From positions 2,170,001 through 2,234,000 of the forward strand of contig JAHCVI010000004.1 of assembly GCA_019096155.1 (NCBI GenBank): a stretch of 64,000 nt of DNA, in the 5' to 3' direction. The notes below the pieces were generated by a model that saw only the letters and a list, made by a program, of their open reading frames with translations, had not been told where the DNA came from and ran no database searches. Of the stretch, positions 1 through 10,541 are shown in pieces; the first letter of the stretch is position 1, and every line of letters starts with the position of its first letter. Source of the stretch: Staphylotrichum longicolle. Its lineage: Eukaryota > Ascomycota > Sordariomycetes > Sordariales > Chaetomiaceae. The position numbers were made by a program, and so were the translations under genes.

Positions 1-1412
1 CTCCCGCCTTCACCCAACGCGCAGGGTTATTGAATGGTTTGACGCGGAGAAGGGCTTTGTGTCCGCCAATGAGAAGGCCGTTTTGGCGGACTTCTCCCAT
101 GGAGGCATGAGACCGAGCCACCTCTCAGAGCACGCGCACCGAGCGGAGCTCCAGCCCAGCCGGCCCCCGTGGTTCTCTCCCTGTTCTTTGGGATCCCGTG
201 GACAAGGGTAGCGTGCTCGCTGGCCCCAGCGAGCTGCACTAGCATCGAGCAGGCCGGCCGTGCATGTGGCTCAGCGTCCCAAGACTCCCAACATCCAATC
301 CCTCAGTCGAGATGGCTGATGACGATTGACCGGCGGTTTACAACCGTCGAACTTGGCATGTCTTGATGGCAGCAACGACTTGGTCTGTTCCTTTATTTTC
401 TACGTATCTTAGACTGCATGACTCCATCCGAAAATGCTCTTTACAGCCGACAAATTGCTCGCGCAGGTGCGGCCTCGCGTTTCGTCGGCGATTTCCCCAT
501 TTTCGCTTGCTCGTCCTTGTCTTCCTGGCCAGCCTCACTTGAACGGTTTGCGGCAGCGTCAGGAATGACTTGGGCGTGGGATTCCATCTCGGGCAATCAT
601 ACTGGTGAGAACTCATGAGAAGGATGGATGCTCTGTCTTCTTTCCTTCAGCCACAGCTGACAAGCAACACAAGAACCTCTGCCGCCTGCTTCGCGAACGG
701 CACCGCGGTCAACCTGGCGACAATTCCCGAGACACCGAGTACACCGCTCTCATGCAGCGTCTGGTTGGTTCGTCCTCCACCCCGTTTTGGCGCAGCCGAC
801 TCACGTCGTCCGAGACGCCGCCAATCAGACGACTCAAGTCCGTGGCGACAATCGAGCCACAAGGAAGCACGAGGTGGAGGTCGTCGTTTCGGACGATCCT
901 GTGTATAAGGTACTGCGGCACGCAGGGTTGCAGTCTGGTTGCGTTCGAGAATGTTTTGGTGTTGCTGTGCAGGATTCGCGGACGACGAGATCATGTCGCA
1001 AGACAACCTGGATCTTGGTGGCCATAGTAATGTACTGAATTGTAAATTTGGTCCGTCAACCCGGGATCGTTCCGCACCACCGCTCGCCCGGGATGGTGAG
1101 CCTTCTCCCAGAGCTTACACTCCAGCGCCCCGGTCCCGTTTGTGGCAGTTGTTAGAGCGACGACCAGCGGCTCTGCCTCCCCGAGCTTGTGCGCATTTGG
1201 GAAAAGTCTCTGCAGGTGCATTGAACCCTGAACTTGAATTGCGCGAGACATCTTTCTTCTTGCCGTTTTACCACGCGTGCGTCAGGGAACTAAGAGCTGC
1301 AGGCAGCTGCAGGGCTGCCCAGCTGAAGCGGACGGGACCATGCAGGCAAGCCACATTGCTGGGACCCATTCTTGTGCCTCGGAATTTATGGGATGTTTTG
1401 TCTCCAGAGGGA
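1..1412. other. No gene recognised at the left edge
   Basis: Several overlapping short open frames cross this stretch on both strands, the longest running 939-1478 on the plus strand. None shows a recognisable domain, a signal peptide followed by sensible sequence, or splice signals that join the frames into one product. Parts of 640-1030 look weakly protein-like in more than one frame, which would fit an old decayed gene, but I cannot name it. Confidence 0.4.
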
Positions 1413-3917
1413 TTAGAGAGGGCCACGAAGGTCTTGGTCTGCTTTGATGAGGCTGCCTCGAGTGAGCTGGCAGACTAGGGCTTGGGCCATTGCGTGGAGA
1501 CTTCTTTTTTCTTTCTCTAGTCGTCGATGTTGAAGGTAAGATTTTTTTCGCGAATGTCGCTGACCTGTGGTGACGAGATCGCCGACTTCGAAACTAAGGC
1601 AATGCTGCGGTCTTGCATCATGCCCGGTCATACTTGTCGATTTCCCTCTCCGACAACCGGCAAAGTTTGCATGCCAAAATTGCCAAAATACCTTAGGAAT
1701 GATGTACAAGAAAGCGAAGCAGGTATGACCGGAAGTTCCCCTGCTTCTTATGCGGAAGCTCATACAAGATATATGTCGTTCAGCGGTTTTATTTGAAGCT
1801 TCCCCGTGCATGATACCGTCGCAATACACCTCCCCGAGAAGCTCGTACCGGCCGGGACCCCTCTCCAGAACCGGGCGGAGCACGTAAGGCGTTCGGGCGC
1901 CGGGAAACAAGACAACCGCATCCCCCGGCCGCATGTTGCGAGGGCCCATGCCAACATAGCCTATCTTTTGCGTACGGTACGGCCTTTTCCGTCGCATCGA
2001 CTCTAGGCGCATAACCAGGTAGCTCACAGTCGGCGACATCAGGACCTGCTCCACGGGTTTTCGCCACCCAACGGTCAGGAGAAAGGCTTTGAACGGGTCT
2101 AGCCCTCCTGACAGTCCCCGTTCCAATGCGTCTACCAACTCCGCAGCTTGAAAGAGCCTTCCCATCCACTCCATCTCGTAAGGTCAGGGGCGTTTGAACC
2201 CACCATCGGAGTTGGCGACAGCATCTCCAAGCATGATACGCCAGAGCGCGTGGCGACGACGTTCGTCATCCGCGTCCCTGGCTTGGACGGCTGACTGGGG
2301 CGCAGAATCACAAAGTCTCTGAATCTTGTGGAGGTAGCTGAGGAACTGCGTGATATCGTGATCGTCCCAACCCTCCTCGCGGCAATTCCAGACCTCACCC
2401 GTCAACTCGACATGGTCGACGATGATTGCCCTTAGTCCCAAGACGCGGTCGTCGTCGGTGGGAAGAAACTGCGCGCTTACGGCCTTCCACGTCGGGGCAT
2501 ATGGCTCTCCCTGGCCCGCAATTGATCCTCGCGGACGAGAAAAGTCGGGAACCCATGATGGCAGACGCAGGCTCGCTGCTTCGTCGTTTTCGATGTTCTT
2601 GGGATACTGCACTAGCTCAAATAGTTGGATCCCCTCTGGGCTAGACTCGAGGATGGTACGCGAAACTTGCGTGTAGAGCTGATCTGTCGTTAGGCTGTCG
2701 GAGTAGTCTGGCTCGATGCCCATGTGGCGTGCGTCCCTGGACAGATTCAAGAGCGCATATATGCGATCTCGCGGATCCGTCGCCAGAATCTGCGGTCGAT
2801 TAGAGCTGTACACCTCCTTGACCACCTCGCACAGGGGCAGCCTGAGATCATTTCCCCTCTTGGCTGCCAAGCAACGCAGCCGCAACCGCGATAGGGACTC
2901 GAGGAGGTCGTCGAAGCCCATGTAATAGACGCCCGTCCGCCGGCTGATCCCTTCTCGGATGTCATCTCGCTTCATGTCGACCCCCGGAATGAGGCCGAGC
3001 AATTTGACCAAAGTCCACGCGTGCTTGAACAACTCGACGTCGATGTATTTGGTCCCGCACATAAACGCCGCGGTCCTGGCAAACCCATACTCTTGCAACA
3101 CCCAGACCCTGGTGAACCAAGGGCGACGAAGCCACGCCCGAAGCTCTTTCCTGAATATCTCCTTCTTGTTGTGAATCTCGCCCTCGCCAAAGAGGGCCGC
3201 CGAAGCTCTGCCAAGCAATCTCTGGAATGATTCATCGCCAACCGGTTGGTCCGGCGCACGGAAAGCTGCTGTGACCTTGCTGACGAACTGTCGGCGCAAA
3301 TGATCGCCGCTGGGCCGCCACGCAGTCCCGAATAACTGATCGAGACCCTCCTCCCGCGCCACGGTCCAGAGCGCGCGCATCCTCTCGATGAACCAGTCCG
3401 AATGAGGGGTGGATGGGCCAAGCCAAATGAGGACCCCCCCAGCGCTACTGTAGACGTCCTTCATGGCTGACACCTGGGCGTTCTTCTCGGGGATGTTGTC
3501 CTGGTCGATGCAGATCTGGTCGACCCACATCCTGACGGCCTCGGACGGCTGCCGGATGTGGCGCAACGCCTCGTCGAGCGCGGGCGTGATGCGTAGCCAG
3601 CCAAAAGTTGTCGCCGCGCCATCATCTGCAGCACGGCTGGGTTGGACGTGGAGATACCGCGCAGCTTTGTCCTCGCCCCAGGTGTAGGACAGGGCGTTGA
3701 AGGAGGGAAGCTGCGTCAGGGGGACCGAGAAGATTCGGCATTTTAAGGGAGCCTCTACCGCGGGGTAAGAGGACAAATCAGGTACCTGAGGCGGCTCAAG
3801 CTCAATGAGTCGGATGTGCGTGGCAGCCGAAGGGAGCGGAACGACGCTGTAGGAGAAGGTCGGGCACAGTTGGGCGCACAAGAACGAAGACACGTGGAAT
3901 GTTTGAGTAACCTCCAT
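1413..3917 (-). CDS. HET-domain (HET-6-like) incompatibility protein, broken by in-frame TGA
   Basis: The frame starts at 3917 and carries a HET domain from about residue 60. The motif FNALSYTWGED is followed by MWVDQICIDQDN and a VLIWLG stretch, as in fungal heterokaryon-incompatibility proteins, which trigger cell death when genetically different hyphae fuse. The frame stops at a TGA (2184-2186). The same frame then resumes at once with the C-terminal part typical of HET-6 types (YVGMGPRNMRPGD, YVLRP, YELLGEVYCDGIMHGEA, near 1990-1795) and stays open to 1413. No intron of plausible size could remove the TGA. The residues beyond about 1793 show no conservation I recognise, so the original end may lie there. 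It is probably a nonsense allele; readthrough or a sequence error are alternatives. The HET assignment is strong and the functional state uncertain. Confidence 0.8.
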
Positions 3918-4161
3918 GTCGGCATCTCACGATGAGTTCTGGAGTTGTTGTGGACTGTAGTCGTGGTTGGTTTGGGAGTGGACGCAACGGTCTTGTGGCG
4001 GGTATTGCGATAAAAACCTGGGACCTGGAAGAAGTTCTCAGCTACAGGTATCATGTGGGCGATCTGGCGTCGCTTAGGCTTGCCATGCACACATCTCAGA
4101 CGGTACACAGCCTCACTCGGGCCAGGACTACATCCAATTCAAACCTGCATCTAACGTCAAA

Positions 4162-4793
4162 ATGACAACCGTCAGAACTCTGACAGGCAACACACTGCAA
4201 CCTCCATTTCCTACACTCGACCTCAATACCGAGATGCATACCGGGAGAAGGGCGGTGGAAGATGGCGGGCACTATGGGATACTTAGTTTGACGGGCATGG
4301 CACTAGCAGGCAAGTCGACGGTCGCGCTGTCGGTGACCCGTAAACACAGCGACAAACACCAGCTCGGCGGCATATGGTTGCTTTTGAAAAATGGAAGCAA
4401 TCTTGCTGAAGAAGGCTGCAAGTAGTAGTCCGCTACACCATACAATCAATCTGGAGAGCCATCGGTATCCGGTGTTGATAACACGGCTTGTGATTTAGAG
4501 CAGGCTTTTGATGAGACATATTTTTGGCTGACATCTTGTTTGACTAGTCACATCAAAAGAAGCTCAGCCAAATCCCGGATGAGCTGCCGAACGAGACCCC
4601 GATCTCACTCGTGGGTAAGTTGGAGGGTGACGGCGAATGTAACCTCATTTCCAACCCCACCTCTGTGCTGTTGGCTGTCCAACATCTTCACGCCGTCATC
4701 TACCCAGATAACAGTATGATGGAGTGGATGGCATCGGTCAGTAGGTACCTACTGGCTAATTTCGACTGCGAGTTGCTCACAGGAAGCAGGTAG
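4162..4793 (+). pseudogene. Decayed NACHT-type STAND NTPase (NLR) fragment
   Basis: The frame at 4162-4425 holds a P-loop, GMALAGKST, followed by KHSDKHQLGG, the usual order in fungal NACHT proteins (Walker A, then a hydrophobic strand after HQLG). The frame is then lost. Around 4560-4690 another frame reads SQIPDELPNETPISLV and then a segment placed where the Walker B and following helix should be, ending LLAVQHLHAV. Acidic Walker B residues are not preserved and no complete frame joins the pieces. The fragment lies next to a HET gene, and NLR and HET genes often cluster in fungi. I read it as a relic of an NLR involved in allorecognition; the N-terminal effector and C-terminal repeats are not visible. 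Confidence 0.55.
4739..4754. repeat. 16-bp perfect palindrome of the GTAGGTACCTAC type
   Basis: CAGTAGGTACCTACTG is its own reverse complement. A 12-bp core of the same kind recurs at 18694-18705, and looser TAGGTA/TACCTA runs occur in other gaps (near 20282, 22752, 36543, 38334, 45217 and 55844). I noticed it mainly in gaps, and this copy lies inside the decayed NACHT region. Confidence 0.6.
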
Positions 4794-5356
4794 CGAATGA
4801 CAACTCGGGAGGGGGATTAACCATCTGGCTGCCTCTTGGATCGACAGCCACCTCTCCCTACACAGCCTATGATTGACCTGCGAGCCCAGAAACCCAGTTT
4901 CCTACCTAGTAGTTGAAGATTTAGGATCCTTTTTTATGCTCTACATTATCCAGAACGGTCCAGAACATTAATAGGACTTAGGCCCAGCGGCATGATATTG
5001 ATATCGCAAGCTCCAAACAACCTGGTATATACAACCTCCTTCCTAATTCGCATGGGTCCGCCAATTGCAAGAGTGCCCGCATCCCTCACATCTGCAATAC
5101 AGGGCAGATTGATGGAATGAATCACTCGGCTTCTGGTTGCTGCTACATCAGGAAGCAGCAGGGATAGAACTTCTGCCAGTAAACGCAGGATTGGCGGCAA
5201 TGAAAGAGAGAGCTTGTGCAGCTGTAACACATAAGACAGATCTATGCCGGCCCCAAGCATTGCACGCATGACGTCTGCGCTTCTATCCCGAGCAAGCCAA
5301 GCCAGAACTAATAATCTTCATCTGTGAAACCTAAGTACCCCTTCTGCGCACCAGCC
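4794..5356. other. Gap with no supported gene
   Basis: Locally AT-richer sequence between the NACHT relic and the carboxylesterase. A 107-codon minus-strand frame (5269-4946) is present but has no recognisable motif. It may be another decayed fragment. The esterase promoter must lie at the right end. Confidence 0.35.
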
Positions 5357-6949
5357 ATGTGGTTTCTTCGAGGCTTGTTTCTTGCTCTCGCACTTCTTGG
5401 TCACACCTTGGCGGAATCATCAACAAACACCGTTGACAAGCTCACAGTCAAGGCTATAACGGGCGTCTACACAGGGATTGTCGACCCAGATTTCCCAGCG
5501 GTACGCCAGTTCCGCAGCATTCCCTACGCTGAGCCGCCACTTGGAAAGCTGCGATGGATGCCTCCGGTGCCCGTCACGCCGTCTCTCCGTCACTCCCACG
5601 CCAACCGCTTCCCGCCGCCTTGCCCGCAGTACCTCAGCAAGAATCTGACAACATGGAATTCTAATATTACCAACTTCTCCATCCGCCTCCATGGGCAAAG
5701 CCGGATTGCGGGGAGTATGGCGCAGACCTCCTCCGAGGACTGCCTCTACCTGGCCATCTGGACGCCCCTGAATGCCACGCTCGATTCCAACCTCCCAGTT
5801 GCCCTGTTCATTCCTGGAGGCTCTTTCGTCAACGGCGGCGTCGACGTGCCATACCAGCAGCCCACCCCCTGGGTCCAGCGCACACAGCGCCATATTTTCG
5901 TCTCGGCAAACTACCGCGTCAACATTGCCGGCTTCCCCTGGGCGGCTGGCCTCGATGACCAAAACCTCGGCATCCTCGACCAGCGCGCCGCCCTCGAATG
6001 GGTCTACGCCAACATCCCCGCCTTTGGCGGCGACCGTTCCCGCATCACCCTCTGGGGCCACTCCGCCGGCGGCGTCGCAGCCGACATGCTCGCACACGCC
6101 TACCCGGACAACCCGCTCGCCTCGGCCCTCTTCCTCCAGTCCGGCACCGCCATGGTCAACATCAGCCTCCCAGACCCAACCCACAGCAACTTCACCTTCG
6201 TCGCCCGCAACCTAGGCTGCGACTTCCCCTCCTCCCCCGCGGACGAGCTGGCCTGCATGCGCCAGGTGCCCATGTCGCTCATCCAAAACTTCATCGGCCA
6301 GTACCGCGACAACGGCACGTCCGACCCGCCCCTGGGCGTCTTCAAGCCCTCACCCGACGAGCGCGTCGTCTTCTTCAACTACACGGCGCGCGCCGCGCGG
6401 GGCCTGCTCGCGCGCGTCCCCGCGCTGGTGAGCACCACGTCCAACGAGCAGGCCAGCCTGACGCGGTACCCGGCGGACGACGTCGCCGCGGGGCCGGACC
6501 GGGCGCGCGTGGACCGCGAGACGGTCGACGTGTTTGTGTGCCTCGCCAGCAACACGACGCGCGCGCGGCAGCGGCTGGGGCTGACGACGTACCGGTACGA
6601 GTACGCGGGCAATTTCTCGAGCCTGACGCCGCTGCCCTGGCTGGGCGCGTACCACGCGAGCGACGTGCCCATGGTGTTTGGGACGTACGAGGGGCGGGAG
6701 GGGGTCACGGCGTTTCAGAGGGAGGTGGCGGTGCGGATGCAGGATGACGTGCTTGCGTTTATGGAGGATCCGGAGGCAGGGTTGAGGAGGAGGGGATGGT
6801 TGCCTTGGGGGGAGACGGGGGGCAGTGAGGTGGTGGGGGGCAAAAATATGGTCAGGTTCGCGAGTGGGGGTGTTGTTGGGAGGAATGTGAGCGCGGACGA
6901 GATTGATGATGCGTGCGTGTTGGGGAGGAGCTACAACTCGAGCCCCTGA
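5357..6949 (+). CDS. Secreted type-B carboxylesterase
   Basis: This is an intronless 530-residue alpha/beta-hydrolase of the carboxylesterase/lipase type-B family, which hydrolyses carboxylic esters outside the cell. I chose the second in-frame ATG (5357) because it opens directly into a signal peptide (MWFLRGLFLALALLGHTLA); an upstream ATG at 5324 would add 11 residues. Family motifs appear in order: FRSIPYAEPPLGKLRW, EDCLYLAIWTP, the nucleophile elbow GHSAGG (Ser about residue 236; many relatives have GESAGG) and YHASDVPMVFG with the probable catalytic His near residue 433. There are many N-x-S/T sites, consistent with secretion. The 3' third is very G/C rich with strongly biased codons. 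The substrate cannot be read from sequence. Confidence 0.9.
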   Translation: MWFLRGLFLALALLGHTLAESSTNTVDKLTVKAITGVYTGIVDPDFPAVRQFRSIPYAEPPLGKLRWMPPVPVTPSLRHSHANRFPPPCPQYLSKNLTTWNSNITNFSIRLHGQSRIAGSMAQTSSEDCLYLAIWTPLNATLDSNLPVALFIPGGSFVNGGVDVPYQQPTPWVQRTQRHIFVSANYRVNIAGFPWAAGLDDQNLGILDQRAALEWVYANIPAFGGDRSRITLWGHSAGGVAADMLAHAYPDNPLASALFLQSGTAMVNISLPDPTHSNFTFVARNLGCDFPSSPADELACMRQVPMSLIQNFIGQYRDNGTSDPPLGVFKPSPDERVVFFNYTARAARGLLARVPALVSTTSNEQASLTRYPADDVAAGPDRARVDRETVDVFVCLASNTTRARQRLGLTTYRYEYAGNFSSLTPLPWLGAYHASDVPMVFGTYEGREGVTAFQREVAVRMQDDVLAFMEDPEAGLRRRGWLPWGETGGSEVVGGKNMVRFASGGVVGRNVSADEIDDACVLGRSYNSSP

Positions 6950-7182
6950 GTGAGGGTTCTTGGCTCAGGTATCTTGGACGGAGTGTTGACAGGGACTAGG
7001 AGGTGTCGGCAGAAAACCCTTGATCAAATTTCAGATTCCTATGCTATAATCTCTCATTGTTGCTACCTTCCTGTACTCTTCGTGTGTACATAAATACGGT
7101 CAAGTATTCGAGGTCTCAGTTTGAAAACCCATAGCCCTGCTAACATCAAGCAAACTAAGCAACTGAAGATCCAACGCAAAGT

Positions 7183-8712
7183 TTACTGTAGGTGCCCGCC
7201 ATCAATAAGAGCTCGCAGATTGGGCTGCACGCCAATCCGGTCGTTCGCCGGACTGGTGGTGGGAGTGCCACCGAGGGTAATAAGATCCCGCAGGGCCGCC
7301 GGTGATAGCTTGGATCCCCTGTTGGCGTTGACCATGCCCTGGATACTGAGAGCGGCGCCAGCAATAATGGGAGCTGCTCCTGAGGTACCGTCAAAGGTAT
7401 CATACGTATCATCGTACGTCGCCGTGACGCTTGCCGTGGCAATGTTCTCGCCCCAAGAGTGCACATCGACCCTGCTGCCGTAGTTGGAAAAGTAAAGCCT
7501 CGAGCGAGGGAAGGCAGACGAGCCCGCGCCGACCATGATGGCGCCAGAATCGCGGAAGTCGGGACTATTTTTGTTGAGAAGGGCTCGCGCGGTTGTGTCG
7601 CCCTCGCGAAGGACGGGCTGGTCCATATCCATGCCTCCGTTGGCGGCAGGTTCAATGACGGTGATGCCCAGGGCCGTGGCAAGACGGATCGCGTCGTACT
7701 CTGCATCCAGAATCTCCACGGGCCACAAGTCAAAGTTGGCATCGCCGACCTGCATCTCCAGCAGCATCACGTCGCCGGGGTTGAGGAAGGAAGCAGCGTC
7801 GGCAATGGCCTCGGCTTGGTTCTCGACTGGGCCGCCATTCACAGTCCTCTGGATGCCCACGACGTGTCCCTGAGCTGCGGGGGCAATGCCCACTCCGCCG
7901 ATGGTGTTATCCTGCATGAGGATTTCACCGAGAACAGCAGTGCCGTGCGGGTAGTTGCCGCCATATCTGTCCTTGACATTCATTCCGGCTAGGAGAATGA
8001 TGCCGTTGGCAACCTGGGTGTAGACATTGTTAGTGCTTTGTTTTATGTGTTTAGAGACAACCCATACCAAGTCCTCATGTGTCAGTTTCCAACCACGTTC
8101 GACGTCGATGATGGTTGTTCCCGCCCCGTCACCGCCCGGAAATCCCCAGGCGTACTCAGCGTTGATCCCCGCGCCAGCAGCAGTCAGGTATCCCTGACTG
8201 GAGAACAGAGAATCGTTACTTGGCTGAACGGCAGGGGGCTTGGCACCGGCGAGGCGCTGGCAGCTTGCCACCTCCTGGTATCCAGCGAGGCTGCTCAAAA
8301 GCTGAGAAACCTCCGGGTCCCGCTCCTCTCCATTTGACTCGGGGAACTGAACTTGGAACCACGCCCCGAAATCGACTGGCTCATATGTGGGGTCGAGTTT
8401 GGACGCTCGCTGGACCATGTCGGAAAGCTTCTCAGGAGACAAACTGGTGAAAAGGGGCAAGACGCTGAACTGGGCATCACGTTTTGCCAGGCCAGCGCCC
8501 ACCTGGGCTTTTCGGATTAGATCCTCGACGACTTCAGCCCCTGGTAGTGACCTGGTACGCGAGGATGTTGTGTTGAGCTTGATTGCAATGGCTGTTCTAG
8601 GAGTAGCATCGTCGCGTGGTGCAGGAGCAGCCAGCACAGACTCGAAAAGGGGAAGAATGAAAAGCAACCCAACGGTGAGGGAGCGGGCGACCCCCATCCT
8701 GATGCGCAGCAT
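7183..8712 (-). CDS. Secreted subtilisin-like serine protease (S8)
   Basis: The start at 8712 gives an N-terminal signal peptide (VGLLFILPLFESVLAAPAP), then a propeptide-like region and an S8 catalytic domain. The triad is visible: Asp in TTIIDVERGW (residue 203), His in NYPHGTAVLGE (256 unspliced) and Ser in FDGTSGAAPIIAG (444 unspliced), with the oxyanion Asn in EPAANGG. A probable 54-nt intron at 8067-8014 has donor GTATGG, branch CACTAAC and acceptor CAG. Because 54 is a multiple of three and contains no stop, the frame stays open if it is retained (509 aa unspliced, 491 spliced). Catalytic residues are complete. It is likely a nutritional or pathogenicity-related extracellular protease; the exact subfamily is not recognised. 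Confidence 0.9.
   Translation of the reverse strand: MLRIRMGVARSLTVGLLFILPLFESVLAAPAPRDDATPRTAIAIKLNTTSSRTRSLPGAEVVEDLIRKAQVGAGLAKRDAQFSVLPLFTSLSPEKLSDMVQRASKLDPTYEPVDFGAWFQVQFPESNGEERDPEVSQLLSSLAGYQEVASCQRLAGAKPPAVQPSNDSLFSSQGYLTAAGAGINAEYAWGFPGGDGAGTTIIDVERGWKLTHEDLVWVVSKHIKQSTNNVYTQVANGIILLAGMNVKDRYGGNYPHGTAVLGEILMQDNTIGGVGIAPAAQGHVVGIQRTVNGGPVENQAEAIADAASFLNPGDVMLLEMQVGDANFDLWPVEILDAEYDAIRLATALGITVIEPAANGGMDMDQPVLREGDTTARALLNKNSPDFRDSGAIMVGAGSSAFPRSRLYFSNYGSRVDVHSWGENIATASVTATYDDTYDTFDGTSGAAPIIAGAALSIQGMVNANRGSKLSPAALRDLITLGGTPTTSPANDRIGVQPNLRALIDGGHLQ
8014..8067 (-). other. In-frame 54-nt intron of the S8 protease gene
   Basis: GTATGG donor, CACTAAC branch point and CCCAG acceptor on the minus strand. 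The length is divisible by three and there is no stop codon, so both spliced and unspliced messages are open. It falls between the Asp and His catalytic blocks, where related proteins have no insert. Confidence 0.75.
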
Positions 8713-8814
8713 AATAGGGTCCGACGATTCGATGTTTCGGCAGTGTCAAGGAGCTGTAGGGAAATCCTGAGGAGTGAAGACAAAATGAAGCAATTTGTGA
8801 GACAGAAAGACCGT

Positions 8815-8823
8815 CTATTTATA
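8815..8823 (-). promoter_or_regulatory. TATA box of the S8 protease gene
   Basis: On the minus strand the sequence reads TATAAATAG about 105 nt upstream of the protease start codon, in an AT-rich patch. Position and sequence fit a fungal TATA element; it is not experimentally supported. Confidence 0.5.
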
Positions 8824-10541
8824 ATTCATTCCGAGTGCTCCTTGACAAGTACTGCCCCCCAACAAATCTCCAGCCAAATATCGTCGAGCCATCACCTCCC
8901 ACGCTCGCTCACACAGCCTGCAAATTCTTGAGTGCGCGCTGTCTACAGTCGTCACCGATTGGTTACCAAAAGTCATCCAGCATCCTGCATCACGTTGTGT
9001 AATCCGAAGGATTACCCTTCCCCTGGTCGGACGCCCACCCCTGAGGCTTCCTATCTCATCACCGCGCATCCGCGAGCCAACAACCCTGAGGAATTGTAGC
9101 CAAGTGCATGTTGCTTGACAATCCTTGAGCTGACAACCCCAGGCTCCTTGGCCTCTCGTCATGGTTCGTCCTCCTTCCAGTCTTGATCCAGGGTATGGAA
9201 ATGGTCCGGCGACGCCAAGGATGACTGTGCTGCCAGGGGAGTGGAAAGCGGCTGAGCCAGGCGGGCATCATTTTGCCCTGACGGACATCCGCGGGAAGGA
9301 CCAGAGCAATGTCAGTGGCTTGGGAGTCTGCTCATCCAAGTTTCGAGCGACCATGGTTGAGACAAGGCCGCAACCGGGTAGGCGGGATATTCGCAGAGGC
9401 GGTGGTTAAGGGCCAGACGGGATTGTCAATGACGGCACGGCCTGTTAGTACCTGCACCTGGACCTGCAGATAATTATTGTTTCCCCCGTCACCGGTCCTG
9501 AAGCGAGCATTCGCTATCTCCCTGGCAGATGTCTTTGGTCGCGGTTGAACCACGCCTGCGAAGACGATGGTGGATAAGCAGGGAATCAAGGGATGTACCC
9601 TTGCAGCACCCTGGTTGAGCATTTGACATGACCATCTGGACGAACGGGAAAAGAACGGTGGGCATGATTTCGCATCTGCAGGGCTGGGATGGACTGACAG
9701 GCTGGGATGATGTGGGACGCTCCCGGTTGGTTGGTCAGAGGCCGTCCGAACCGGGTTTGCGACTGCCAGGGCATGCACAGCCGCCGCCCGGCGCGGGATG
9801 TTGCTGCAGCAGGCATCGTTTGTGGATGTGCCAATAAAGGTCCTGTGTTTGTTAACAAGGGGCGAGAAGTGGCACATACATGCCTTAACTTTGAAGACAA
9901 GAAACCGCCCGTTTTGAACGAAGAAGCCGTCGTTGTTGCGGGGACGGCGAAATAGTGAATATAGACCTGGTGTTTGACTTTCTCTGAATCCTAGACGAGG
10001 ATGCAGAAATGATTAGAGAAATAGGCACAGCGATCTCACGATAATAGTCATGGTAGCTATCAAGCAAGATTGGACTTCGACATCTGGCCCCTGCTACCAG
10101 TGGTTACCAACGTCCTCCGAGTTCTAATTTGGAGACAACCTGCTCTGGCTCGCCTTGTCCAACACCGTCAACGACGTCACCATCGTCCTATGTGCTTGGT
10201 CTTTGGATTAATTCCAACAGGAGGTGCGAATCATTGGTGTGGCGCGAGGGACTTCTGCAGATAAAGGAGGTACAGTCATCGCTTGTCTCGTTTCACTTCG
10301 ACAAAGAAATTGAGCGCTCACTGGCTGACATCGAGTGCATTTGGAAGGCTTTGCTCGCGCCAAGAAATCTGCAGGCGGAAGCCATACAATGCAGGCGGAG
10401 GGGACACAGCTTCAGCAGCGAGACATAAAGTACCTACATAGGTATTTGGCCCCCCATTTGCTCTTCGCTCTTGGGCAGTCGCTTGTGTCCCCCCCTCCAC
10501 TGCTGCTCTCGGCTGCCCCGGCCATTCACATTCTCGCAACA
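8824..10541. other. 1.7-kb gap between protease and Fungal_N/RA gene
   Basis: No frame here shows a domain or a convincing exon chain. A 181-codon minus-strand frame at 9877-9332 is rich in Arg, Pro and Ser and looks random. The stretch presumably holds the divergent promoters of the protease (left) and of the gene starting at 10542 (right). Confidence 0.4.

Noticed and set aside
5420..6184. 254-codon minus-strand frame
   Set aside because: It is the antisense shadow of the G/C-rich carboxylesterase; composition is Val/Gly/Glu-rich with no motif.
9332..9877. 181-codon minus-strand frame
   Set aside because: No recognisable domain and no exon chain; repeated low-information sequence.
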